A program made the position numbers and the translations under genes. A stretch of 6,269 nt of DNA from UBA7434 sp042090785. Lineage in GTDB: Bacteria; Pseudomonadota; Gammaproteobacteria; Pseudomonadales; UBA7434. A model generated the notes under the pieces. It did not search any database. It was not told where the DNA came from and saw only the letters and a program-made list of their open reading frames with translations. The DNA lies in NCBI GenBank assembly GCA_042090785.1, contig JBELIP010000029.1:1-6269 (forward strand), read 5' to 3'. This document shows positions 1-6,269 of this stretch, piece by piece. The first letter of the stretch is position 1. Each line of letters opens with the position of its first letter.

Positions 1-209
1 ACGGATATAGATTTTAAATTAACCCAATCCACAAGCCTTGGCAATCCATCTAATGGCTGATGGGTTTTGCCCTGCTGGGCTAACCAAAAGGCTCGAATCC
101 GTGTAGACTAATCGGCTTTAAAAGCTCGATCAGATTCCATGTCGTTATCAGCACAAAATAATGCCAACTCGCCCAAAGCACTAAATAGAAAGTTTTGTGT
201 TGCCCCCAT
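1..209 (-). pseudogene. Possible decayed gene: frame broken by one TAG, runs off left edge
   Basis: On the minus strand an ATG at 207-209 opens a frame beginning MGATQNFLFSALGELALF, which meets TAG at 108-110 after 33 codons. The same frame then stays open to position 1 (RIRAFWLAQQGK, then LDGLPRLVDWVNL). The composition is protein-like on both sides of the stop, which suggests one gene with a nonsense mutation. Against it: only 69 codons are visible, no SD precedes the ATG (it lies in the 203-221 hairpin), and a single stop in this length is not rare by chance. I do not recognise the product. Confidence 0.22.
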
Positions 210-221
210 GATGGATGGGGG
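203..221. repeat. Perfect 7-bp inverted repeat (hairpin)
   Basis: CCCCCAT (203-209), loop GATGG, ATGGGGG (215-221). The stem is perfect and GC-rich, but neither strand has a T-run after it, so it is a poor intrinsic terminator. It echoes the CCCC..GGGG shape of the 346-361 hairpin, although loop and flanks differ. On the minus strand it covers the start of the broken frame at 1-209. Role unknown. Confidence 0.45.
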
Positions 222-335
222 AGATTTCTATATAAATCAATAGCTCAAAAAGCAATGGTACAGTAAATTTTTGAGTGGGGTTTTTGGGGTGTGTTGACTA
301 GCACAAAACCAGTTTACCCTATTAGGCAATGATCC

Positions 336-362
336 AAAGAAACACCCCCACGCCCGTGGGGA
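336..362 (-). terminator. Candidate Rho-independent terminator of the RM operon
   Basis: Read on the minus strand, 41 nt after the hsdR stop, CCCCAC (361-356), loop GGGC and GTGGGG (351-346) form a 6-bp GC-rich stem. It is followed by GTGTTTCTTT (345-336), a broken T-rich run. Position and shape suit the end of the operon, but the T-tract is imperfect. The same bases make up the CRISPR-repeat-like element, so the hairpin may exist for another reason. Confidence 0.4.
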
Positions 363-366
363 AAAC
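339..366. repeat. Solitary type I-E CRISPR-repeat-like element (28 nt)
   Basis: On the plus strand it begins GAAACACCCCCACG and ends GTGGGGAAAAC, with the CCCCAC/GTGGGG palindrome centred in 28 nt. Many type I-E repeats have this length, this CCCC..GGGG hairpin and, in one common variant, a GTGTTTC end in the other orientation; this match is from memory, not a search. I looked about 61 nt to each side (278-305 and 399-427) and found no second copy, so this is not an array inside the window. It may be a relic of a collapsed array, a repeat-like element with another job, or simply a terminator hairpin with chance resemblance. Confidence 0.35.
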
Positions 367-401
367 GGCTCTGAACTCCCCACATTTTCTTGATTCTTAA
401 C

Positions 402-3400
402 TTACTGCTTTAGCAAATCAAAGACCACACGAGCAAAAACTTGGGCCTTCTTTGGATCAGATAATAGCTGCATCATCTGGTTTTGGTGCGCCTCACTGCT
501 ATCCAAAACAGCATCGTCAATTGCTTTAGGAAAATCCCCTAACATTGCTTGCTCAGCAGTATTATTAGCTAGCTGCCTCATTACTCGTTCATTTTCACTT
601 ACTTTATCACGAATGGTATAAGCGTAATTCACCAAATCTTTATCTGTGAGCATATCAATAGTAAATACTTCATTTAGTCTCTCAATGATCTGCGATAAAA
701 ATTCTTCTTTTTTATCTTTTGCAGTAGCCGATCCTACCCCCTCTCCTGGGGTTAAACCTGCGGGCGATTCCTCTTTTACCTGGAGATCTTGTTGACGCAA
801 TTTCGATAGCCGGTAGTGACTAAGCACCACGCTATCTAAGTCAATCTCATCATCTTCGACAACTGTTTCTCTAAGCATAGGGCGAAGGTTTCTAGCATAG
901 AGACTAAGTTTTTCTAGATCCTTGTCATCATAGTCAACAATTTGAGACATAAATTCGTAAAAGCGCACAAAGGTACCAAGATCTTTTTTAAAGATATCTA
1001 ATTCGTCTTTGGACTTCTTACATTCCTTAAAGCTAGCTTCAGCATTACTAATCTGTACAGGGTTACCTCTCTTTTTACTTTGAGCAACAATCTCTCGTGC
1101 TTGCTTGTAAGCTTCGACCGCCAGCTTATAACGTTTTTGCCAACGCTCCACTGCGGGCTTACAGATATTAGCGATCGCTGCATTGCTCTTATTCTTGACA
1201 AAAAAAGCCTCACAAAACTGCTCAACCTCATTCCAAATAAATATACTCGCTTCGCGTAATTTATCGAACAGATCGAAAATTAGATCGGGGTTTGATACAT
1301 CGGCCAGTTCTACCGTTTGATAGTAAGGCCGAAATGCTTTCAGAATTTCATCGGACTCATTAAAAAAATCTAAGACAAAGGTGCCTGACTCAGCTTTGCC
1401 CGGGAAGATTCGATTCAGGCGCGACAGGGTTTGAACACATTCCACGCCACCCAATTTTTTATCCACATACATAGCACAGAGCTTAGGCTGATCAAAACCA
1501 GTTTGAAACTTATCTGCCACAATCATTACTTGGTAGTCATCACTATCAAAGGCTTTGCGCATATCGCGCCCTTTAAGCAAAGGATTCATATTCGACTCTG
1601 TGAATTTCTCACCTAACAAGGCGGCTGAATTGGGGTCTTGCTTGCTAAATTCGACCTCCCCAGAAAACGCGACCATGGCATGAATTTGCCCATAATTTTG
1701 CTCAGCAATGTACTTATCAAACGCAAGTTTATAGCGCACCGCTTCTTTACGGGAATTGGTCACTACCATCGCCTTAGCCTGACCGTTCAATAGCCCCATA
1801 ACATTGTCTTTAAAGTGCTCAATAATCACCTGTACCTTTTGACTAATATTGTAGTCATGCAACCTCATCCATTGATTCAGCTTAACCTTGGCCTTTTTGC
1901 TCTCAACTTCTTGGTCAGAGCCCTCAATCTTCATGGCAAGTTTATATGCCACTCTGTAGTTGGTGTAGTTCTTCAGCACATTCAGAATAAAACCTTCCTC
2001 AATGGCCTGACGCATGCTGTACACATGGTAGGCTTCAGGCTTGTTGGTTTTAGACGGTTGCTCAGTAGGGTTGGGTAGTCGCCCAAATAGCTCTAGGGTT
2101 TTGGTTTTAGGCGTTGCGGTAAAGGCCAGATAACTCAGGTTGCTGGACGCACGCCGAGAAGCAACAGCAGCATCGAGGATATCTTCAGTCGTTAATTCTT
2201 TATCATCGTCTCTGGCATCCATCATCAGAACTTCTTTTAACTGCCTTGCAGTACTGCCAGTTTGTGAACTGTGAGCTTCATCGGCAATCACCATATAGTT
2301 GCGTTCTTTAAGGTTTACACTGTTCTCGATGGCTTTTAAAACATAGGGAAAGGTTTGAATAGTGACAACAATAATCGGTTGAGAGCCTTCCAGCGCAGTG
2401 GCCAGTTTTTCTGCTTTAGACCCGTCGCCCTCATTGCGATTAATGCGCCCTACCATCCCCTCTACTTTGGTGAACTGGGAAATAGTTTCCTGTAACTGAT
2501 CATCCAACACTGTTCTATCAGTCACCACAATCACCGAATCAAAAAGCTTATTACCCTCAGCCGTATGAATGGCCGATAACTGATGTGCCGACCAAGCAAT
2601 AGAATTGGATTTACCAGAGCCGGCGCTGTGTTGTATCAAGTATTTATGACCGGGGCCTTCGATACGGGCAGCATTAACTAGCTTGCTTACCGCATCCCAC
2701 TGGTGATAGCGGGGGAAGATTAAGGTTTCTTTCTTGTATTTACGGCCTTCCCAGTCTTCTTTTTCATCGATTTGTAAATGTACAAAGCGATCGAGAATAT
2801 TCAGCAGACTATCGGGCTGCAATACCTTATTCCATAAATAATCGGTAGCATACTGATTCACATCCGCCGGCACATCGTTACCAGCACCACCTTCTCGGGT
2901 GCCTTTGTTAAACGGCAAGAAGAAGGTATCGTTACCTTCTAGGCGAGTGGCCATATACACTTCATATTGGCTAACCGCAAAATGCACCAGTGCACCACGT
3001 TTAAAAGTTAATAAGGGTTCAGGCTTTTTGGTGGCTGGGTCTATAGCAAAACGCGTAGTTTTGTATTGCTTAATGGCGTTATGAACCGCCTGTTTAAATT
3101 CTGACTTTAACTCTAAGGTTGCCACTGGCAAGCCATTCACAAACAATACCAAGTCGATGCGCCACTTCTTAGCGCGGATACCAGTTTCCGCCTTGTGCTC
3201 TTCGGTAGCCCAAGGTGAATACACCAACTCTTCCACCACCCGTAAGCGGTTCTTGTTATAACGCGCTAAGGTATCTAGATTTAAATCATGCTCAGGTTTG
3301 AATTGGCAAAGACTAAAACGTGTACCACGCACACGCAGATCATGACGCAACACACCCAAGGTTCCAAAAGTACGCATATCTCTATTGGCAGCATTGGGGT

Positions 3401-3656
3401 CGGCTTTATTTAATTGTGCGCCGACATGCTCTAAAAACTTAGCATCTGTATTACTGGGAAATAACGCACTGAACTTTTCCCACTGTTCAGGTTGGGTGTC
3501 TTTAACATAACCCAGTAAGTCTTCTGAATACAAGGCTAAATCACGGTTGTAGTTTCTGCGTTTACCCCTCTTCCAACCATTAGCAACCAGCTGACGAATC
3601 ATATCGTTTTGAAAGGTCCTCTCGTTGGCCTTTCCGTCTCCTAACAATGTGCTCAC
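402..3656 (-). CDS. hsdR: Type I restriction enzyme, R (restriction/translocase) subunit HsdR
   Basis: HsdR gives the type I complex (R2M2S) its ATP-driven DNA translocation and its endonuclease, cutting DNA far from unmethylated recognition sites in the cytoplasm. Numbering is from the GTG at 3656 (1084 residues, usual for the family). The N-terminal part holds a PD-(D/E)xK nuclease: D168 in RIDLVLF, then E182-L-K184 in ATLELKSE, with Q197-Y198 after it. The SF2 helicase motors follow: Walker A SAGSGKS (344-350, K349), motif Ia VVTDRTVLDDQL (378-389), DEAH (459-462), FTATP (512-516), VADKFQTGFDQP (713-724) and QTLSRLNRIFPGK (742-754). The C-terminal ~300 residues are helical and charged (with LSQIIERLNEVF at 987-998), as expected for the region that docks on the methyltransferase. 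No frameshift or missing key residue is seen. Translation is probably coupled to the DUF262-DUF1524 gene through the GTGA overlap. It is last in the operon; HsdM and HsdS must come from outside the window. Confidence 0.96.
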   Translation of the reverse strand: MSTLLGDGKANERTFQNDMIRQLVANGWKRGKRRNYNRDLALYSEDLLGYVKDTQPEQWEKFSALFPSNTDAKFLEHVGAQLNKADPNAANRDMRTFGTLGVLRHDLRVRGTRFSLCQFKPEHDLNLDTLARYNKNRLRVVEELVYSPWATEEHKAETGIRAKKWRIDLVLFVNGLPVATLELKSEFKQAVHNAIKQYKTTRFAIDPATKKPEPLLTFKRGALVHFAVSQYEVYMATRLEGNDTFFLPFNKGTREGGAGNDVPADVNQYATDYLWNKVLQPDSLLNILDRFVHLQIDEKEDWEGRKYKKETLIFPRYHQWDAVSKLVNAARIEGPGHKYLIQHSAGSGKSNSIAWSAHQLSAIHTAEGNKLFDSVIVVTDRTVLDDQLQETISQFTKVEGMVGRINRNEGDGSKAEKLATALEGSQPIIVVTIQTFPYVLKAIENSVNLKERNYMVIADEAHSSQTGSTARQLKEVLMMDARDDDKELTTEDILDAAVASRRASSNLSYLAFTATPKTKTLELFGRLPNPTEQPSKTNKPEAYHVYSMRQAIEEGFILNVLKNYTNYRVAYKLAMKIEGSDQEVESKKAKVKLNQWMRLHDYNISQKVQVIIEHFKDNVMGLLNGQAKAMVVTNSRKEAVRYKLAFDKYIAEQNYGQIHAMVAFSGEVEFSKQDPNSAALLGEKFTESNMNPLLKGRDMRKAFDSDDYQVMIVADKFQTGFDQPKLCAMYVDKKLGGVECVQTLSRLNRIFPGKAESGTFVLDFFNESDEILKAFRPYYQTVELADVSNPDLIFDLFDKLREASIFIWNEVEQFCEAFFVKNKSNAAIANICKPAVERWQKRYKLAVEAYKQAREIVAQSKKRGNPVQISNAEASFKECKKSKDELDIFKKDLGTFVRFYEFMSQIVDYDDKDLEKLSLYARNLRPMLRETVVEDDEIDLDSVVLSHYRLSKLRQQDLQVKEESPAGLTPGEGVGSATAKDKKEEFLSQIIERLNEVFTIDMLTDKDLVNYAYTIRDKVSENERVMRQLANNTAEQAMLGDFPKAIDDAVLDSSEAHQNQMMQLLSDPKKAQVFARVVFDLLKQ

Positions 3657-5497
3657 ATTAACTCCTTTAATGTCCAAATTTTTTCACAGATCGCCTGATA
3701 CAAAGCTTGGCGCGCTTCTAAGTCTGCCTTTTTAAAGTCGTCATGGGCTTCAAAAGGCAACCCATATTCACTCATTAGCTTTTTAAAATTAGGGTTATTT
3801 TCATAAGTTAAAGAGCACAAAGATTTAACCAAAATATTCTCTTTAACATAGTGCCCCTTTTTAATGGCATAGGCTTTATCACCATAGGACTGATTTGTCC
3901 CTCTAGGCAACAATACCAAACCGCCTAAGCGGTTACGGTAGTCATCAAAATCATGTTGCTGATCAAACTCATCTTTGTGCTCAACAAAATGTTGGCTCCA
4001 AATATGCTCAATTTCAAAAGGCTTGCCCGCGCCTTTATGAAAATAATTATTGAAGTTAGTGCTCTCACCCGCCAGCTCATCCACATAGCCTGATAACCTT
4101 GATAACAAATACTTAACAAAGGCTTTATTTTGGCCATGAAGGCGAAAACGATTAAATACATCCCAGCTCTCTTCCATGCCATCCAGCCTACCCTGCAATA
4201 ATGACTGCAATTCTTCTAAGCTTTTATCGCGTAAATCTTTCACCAAGGTGTACATGGTGTAACGAATGGATGTAGCGCCAAAGTTTCTGAAGTTGATCGA
4301 GCGGCGTACACAGAATATTTCGAGGTACTTGGCCACTAAGTTCATTTTCTGCTTAGCCACATCAACACTATCAGTGAGCAATAGTGGCGCTAACAAAAGC
4401 GGGTGTTTAAGCGATGAAGCGATACCCCACTGCGCAAGATAATGAACTGACTCTAAACCAGCGGTTAACGTCTTCTCGGCTTGTGCAATGCGCAGGTAGG
4501 CGTCAAGGTAATATTTAAAGTCATCATCTATAAACCGACTAAACCCCGCTTGTGCGTTTTTATCCAGCCCCATTAAATGCAAGTTATCACGAAACCAGTT
4601 ATGAAAGCGCGTACCAATCTTCTCAAAATCTTCGTTCTGGGAGCCCGCCTTACTGGGGCGAATTGTGATGGCATATTTAGCCCGTAACCACGACTGAATA
4701 AAACGCTGATCTTCCTCTTTATCCAACGCCTGCAAAGTGACTATCGACTGTTTCCAGAAGTCATTGGCACTCTTTCTTAACGCATCATCTTTAAACCGCG
4801 ACAACAAATAACCCTTAAGCATTTCTGTGGGCGTAAGATTTAACCCTCGATCATTCATGGTCTCAAAAATGGTGTAGGCGTTATCATCGGAATAGGCCAG
4901 TATCTCAACCAGCACCACCCTTTCTTTAAACCAATCAATAAAGAAAGGTAAAACTGTGGCATTAATCTCTTTAGGAAAAGCCTCGGCTATATCACCATAA
5001 CGCTCTACCATATTGATTGTAGAGGCGTCAGCATCCTCTGGTGTACTGTACTCCCCCGCTTCAAATAGGGATTGCAAACAGGCGGTGCGCTCTGGCACAT
5101 CAATATTGAAAGACTTTTGCCCAAATTTTTCCGAAAAAATCATGCCTTCAATGGCTTCATTAACCCCGAAGTATTTTTGCAAATTATTTAAAAACACCAG
5201 AATTAGCGTTAGCGACGTTAAACGCTGTTGACCATCAATCACACTGCGCTTACCTTCTTTTTCGCTCAGCACAAATGGACCAAGGTAATAGCTATTATAA
5301 TTTTCAACCTCAGGCCGTTCATGGTGTGGCGCATACTCGCTTAAAAACGCCGTAGCCAAATCTGTGACTAATTGCTCGATATGTTTCTGTTGCCAACTAT
5401 ATTCACGCTGATAGTAATCAACTGTATATTTTTTGCTATCCAGCACCTCAACAATAGAGCGATTTTTGGCTTCAATCTTATTTTCTAGACGGCCCAT
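3653..5497 (-). CDS. DUF262-DUF1524 protein, GmrSD-like HNH nuclease (614 aa)
   Basis: Single-chain protein with the GmrS-like module first and the GmrD-like module last. The N-terminal DUF262 half shows YQREYSW (29-35), IDGQQRLTSL (87-96; the DGQQR signature tied to nucleotide binding and hydrolysis) and FETMNDRGLNLTPTEMLK (211-228). The C-terminal DUF1524 half carries the HNH nuclease: FEIEHIW with H498, then NRLGGLVLLPRGTNQS (522-537) with N535 and nearby K541, Y543 and K546. The EHIW..H form and the closing NNPNF/GLPFE/EARQALY segments fit a populated DUF262-DUF1524 subfamily as I remember it. All expected motifs are present, so it looks intact and active. Relatives such as GmrSD are nucleotide-dependent type IV restriction enzymes acting on modified DNA; substrate here is inferred, not shown. 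The ATG at 5497 has AAGGA (5507-5511) 9 nt upstream and an in-frame stop just before it (5510-5512). It overlaps the mini-HsdR by 13 nt and hsdR by 4 nt, so it is embedded in the RM operon. Confidence 0.88.
   Translation of the reverse strand: MGRLENKIEAKNRSIVEVLDSKKYTVDYYQREYSWQQKHIEQLVTDLATAFLSEYAPHHERPEVENYNSYYLGPFVLSEKEGKRSVIDGQQRLTSLTLILVFLNNLQKYFGVNEAIEGMIFSEKFGQKSFNIDVPERTACLQSLFEAGEYSTPEDADASTINMVERYGDIAEAFPKEINATVLPFFIDWFKERVVLVEILAYSDDNAYTIFETMNDRGLNLTPTEMLKGYLLSRFKDDALRKSANDFWKQSIVTLQALDKEEDQRFIQSWLRAKYAITIRPSKAGSQNEDFEKIGTRFHNWFRDNLHLMGLDKNAQAGFSRFIDDDFKYYLDAYLRIAQAEKTLTAGLESVHYLAQWGIASSLKHPLLLAPLLLTDSVDVAKQKMNLVAKYLEIFCVRRSINFRNFGATSIRYTMYTLVKDLRDKSLEELQSLLQGRLDGMEESWDVFNRFRLHGQNKAFVKYLLSRLSGYVDELAGESTNFNNYFHKGAGKPFEIEHIWSQHFVEHKDEFDQQHDFDDYRNRLGGLVLLPRGTNQSYGDKAYAIKKGHYVKENILVKSLCSLTYENNPNFKKLMSEYGLPFEAHDDFKKADLEARQALYQAICEKIWTLKELM
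3662..3667 (-). promoter_or_regulatory. SD (AAGGAG) and GTGA overlap deciding the hsdR start
   Basis: The minus strand reads AAGGAG, 5 nt, then GTG at 3654-3656. That GTG shares bases with the TGA stop of the upstream gene (3653-3655), forming GTGA. A TTG seven codons upstream (3675-3677) has no SD and would place this AAGGAG inside the gene, so the GTG is preferred. The arrangement is typical of translational coupling by re-initiation. Confidence 0.7.
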
Positions 5498-5721
5498 ACT
5501 GCGATTTCCTTATTTTTATTATTTGAAGGCTTTGGAGCGACCCAATTTTTAATATCAATTTTGTCGGTAACGGCGGAGGATATTAGGACAAAGCCCAGTA
5601 AATCCTCGCACCACAAGACTAGTTCACGGTTATAGTTTTCGGGCTTACCCAGCAGCCAGCCGTTACGAATTCGCTGCTTTATTATATCGTTTTGAAACGC
5701 AAATTCATTTGCACTAGCCAC
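5485..5721 (-). CDS. Mini-HsdR: truncated, diverged copy of the HsdR N-terminus (78 aa)
   Basis: The GTG start at 5719-5721 is chosen because GGAGGT (5731-5736) sits 9 nt upstream; an upstream in-frame TTG at 5758-5760 overlaps the FRG gene and leaves this SD inside the coding region. Residues 4-45 align without gaps to residues 10-51 of the HsdR encoded downstream, with 26 of 42 identical by my count: FQND, NGW, GK, NYNR and EDLLG are shared. After 'EDLLGFV' similarity ends. A 33-residue polar tail follows, rich in N, K and I and ending NKEIAVWAV, then TAG. It therefore lacks the nuclease active site, helicase motors and C-terminal assembly region of an HsdR. The protein-level divergence argues against a very recent duplication. 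The intact start, SD and 13-nt overlap with the next gene suggest it is still translated. It could be a remnant of an older hsdR displaced by the DUF262-hsdR pair, or a retained small protein; I cannot decide which. Confidence 0.6.
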   Translation of the reverse strand: MASANEFAFQNDIIKQRIRNGWLLGKPENYNRELVLWCEDLLGFVLISSAVTDKIDIKNWVAPKPSNNKNKEIAVWAV

Positions 5722-5730
5722 GTTTTCTAA

Positions 5731-5736
5731 ACCTCC
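5731..5736 (-). promoter_or_regulatory. Strong SD (GGAGGT) deciding the mini-HsdR start
   Basis: The minus strand reads GGAGGT, then 9 nt, then GTG at 5721. This near-consensus site lies in the short gap after the FRG stop codon. It supports independent translation of the 78-residue gene and its GTG start. Confidence 0.7.
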
Positions 5737-5746
5737 ATTTTTATAA

Positions 5747-6269
5747 TCACAATGCCTCAACCACTTGATTTTTTAAATGACGAGCAACCCTATCTATTTC
5801 AGGAAACAGCGATGCTTCTGAAATAGATAACTCGGCAAGTTCAGCAAGCATTTCCTTTTTACCTCGTTGCATTATATCGATGAATATTGGCGCATTATCT
5901 CTTTTACAAATATATCGATAAGGTATTTCAGCAGGCTGCGTGATCGACTTACCCATACCAAAGATAAAAAAAGCACCGCTCTGCTGCGTAACACGACGAT
6001 TATCAAGTTTAACTTTTACACACTGCACGGAAGTTAAATCCTTTACTTCTATTAAGTCTACAAAGTAAGGCTTTTCAGTTTTTATCTCATGCACAAGACT
6101 TTCCTTATCTCTATCTCTTTGATGCTTGAAATCTCTTGGCATTTTTGCCAGATTACCAATCACTGCGACAGTATCACTATTAAAAAACTTGATATCTTTA
6201 TCTGGTACTTCATAGATTTTTACTTGCCCATCTTTTCCACCTTTACCTTGGTGGGAACAACACGCAAAA
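5747..6269 (-). CDS. FRG domain-containing protein, C-terminal part (5' end beyond window edge)
   Basis: The frame is open from the right edge to a TGA at 5747-5749, giving 173 visible residues. An in-frame GTG at 6161-6163 could be mistaken for the start, but the sequence upstream of it (KIYEVPDKDIKFFNSDTVAV) is protein-like and family-like with no stop, so the true start is off-window. The segment matches my memory of the FRG domain core and end: a FAC motif at the edge, a 'K(I/V)Y.(V/F)P...IK(F/Y)..SDTV.V..NLAK' block, a QQSGAFFIFG block, and a closing SEASLFPEIDRVARHLK stretch. The F-R-G motif that names the family would lie off-window. No signal peptide or membrane segment is visible in this part, so it is probably cytosolic. 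FRG proteins recur in bacterial defence neighbourhoods, including type I RM loci; I know of no established activity. It lies 25 nt upstream of the next gene and is very likely co-transcribed with it. Domain call is confident; function unknown. Confidence 0.8.
   Translation of the reverse strand, partial: FACCSHQGKGGKDGQVKIYEVPDKDIKFFNSDTVAVIGNLAKMPRDFKHQRDRDKESLVHEIKTEKPYFVDLIEVKDLTSVQCVKVKLDNRRVTQQSGAFFIFGMGKSITQPAEIPYRYICKRDNAPIFIDIMQRGKKEMLAELAELSISEASLFPEIDRVARHLKNQVVEAL

Larger units (their letters stand above)
1..401. other. Region downstream of hsdR without a convincing gene
   Basis: Besides the two hairpins, the CRISPR-like element and the broken frame described separately, I see no tRNA, transposase, terminal inverted repeats or recognisable small gene. 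A weak minus-strand promoter-like pair exists: TTGCTT (250-255), 17 nt, TATAGA (227-232). It matches consensus only about half way and is not called. Short GCACAAAA copies occur at 151-158 and 301-308, with no evident meaning. Confidence 0.5.

Noticed and set aside
227..255. Minus-strand promoter TTGCTT-17-TATAGA
   Set aside because: The match to consensus is weak and the only gene it would serve is the doubtful broken frame at 1-209.
278..427. CRISPR array around the repeat-like element
   Set aside because: Positions one repeat-spacer unit away on either side show no second repeat, and the right side is already the hsdR 3' end.
998..1231. Minus-strand 77-codon open frame inside hsdR
   Set aside because: It lies wholly within the strongly supported hsdR helicase/C-terminal coding region in another frame and has no family-like motifs.
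1431..3084. Plus-strand open frames at 1431-1616, 1815-2078 and 2899-3084
   Set aside because: They are antisense shadows of hsdR, with low-complexity translations and no recognisable domain.
3925..4182. Minus-strand 85-codon open frame
   Set aside because: It lies inside the DUF1524 half of the 614-residue gene, whose frame carries the conserved HNH motifs.
5013..5231. Plus-strand 72-codon open frame
   Set aside because: It is antisense to the DUF262 coding region, with no supporting motif.
5485..5592. A simple frameshift rejoining the mini-HsdR to a longer hsdR
   Set aside because: Neither alternative frame after EDLLGFV continues the HsdR sequence; both reach stops soon, so one indel does not explain the truncation.
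5747..6163. A complete 138-residue gene starting at GTG 6163
   Set aside because: The frame stays open to the window edge and the upstream residues continue the FRG-domain pattern, so the gene is longer and cut by the window.

Overview
This 6.3-kb window is the distal half of a bacterial type I restriction-modification (RM) locus. All recognisable genes lie on the minus strand, so transcription runs from the right edge towards the left. The A+T-leaning composition, mixed GTG/ATG starts with good Shine-Dalgarno (SD) sites, and protein sequences suggest a proteobacterium, perhaps a gammaproteobacterium. Nothing here fixes the taxon.

Layout in the direction of transcription: (1) The C-terminal part of an FRG-domain protein enters from the right edge and stops at 5747; its real start lies outside the window. 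(2) After 25 nt comes a 78-codon gene (5721-5485) with a strong SD and a GTG start. Its first ~45 residues copy the N-terminus of HsdR, but it then diverges and stops, so it is a truncated, diverged hsdR paralogue. (3) Overlapping that by 13 nt is a 614-residue DUF262-DUF1524 protein (5497-3653), from the GmrS/GmrD-like family of nucleotide-dependent HNH nucleases. (4) Its stop codon is embedded in the GTG start of hsdR (GTGA overlap). hsdR (3656-402) encodes an apparently intact restriction/translocase subunit of 1084 residues. The modification (HsdM) and specificity (HsdS) genes are absent and would be expected upstream, beyond the right edge.

The last 401 nt (1-401) hold no convincing gene. 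A GC-rich hairpin 41 nt after the hsdR stop could terminate the operon. The same hairpin lies in a 28-nt segment that looks strikingly like one type I-E CRISPR repeat, with no second copy at array spacing. A second hairpin lies at 203-221. A minus-strand frame covering 1-209 is broken by one TAG and may be a decayed gene.

Working model (inference): HsdR with off-window HsdM/HsdS would cut unmodified foreign DNA. The co-translated DUF262-DUF1524 nuclease could act on DNA or phages that classical restriction misses. The FRG protein and the mini-HsdR are accessory parts whose roles are not evident from sequence. The least ordinary elements are the mini-HsdR, the tight coupling of a GmrSD-like gene to hsdR, and the solitary CRISPR-like repeat.
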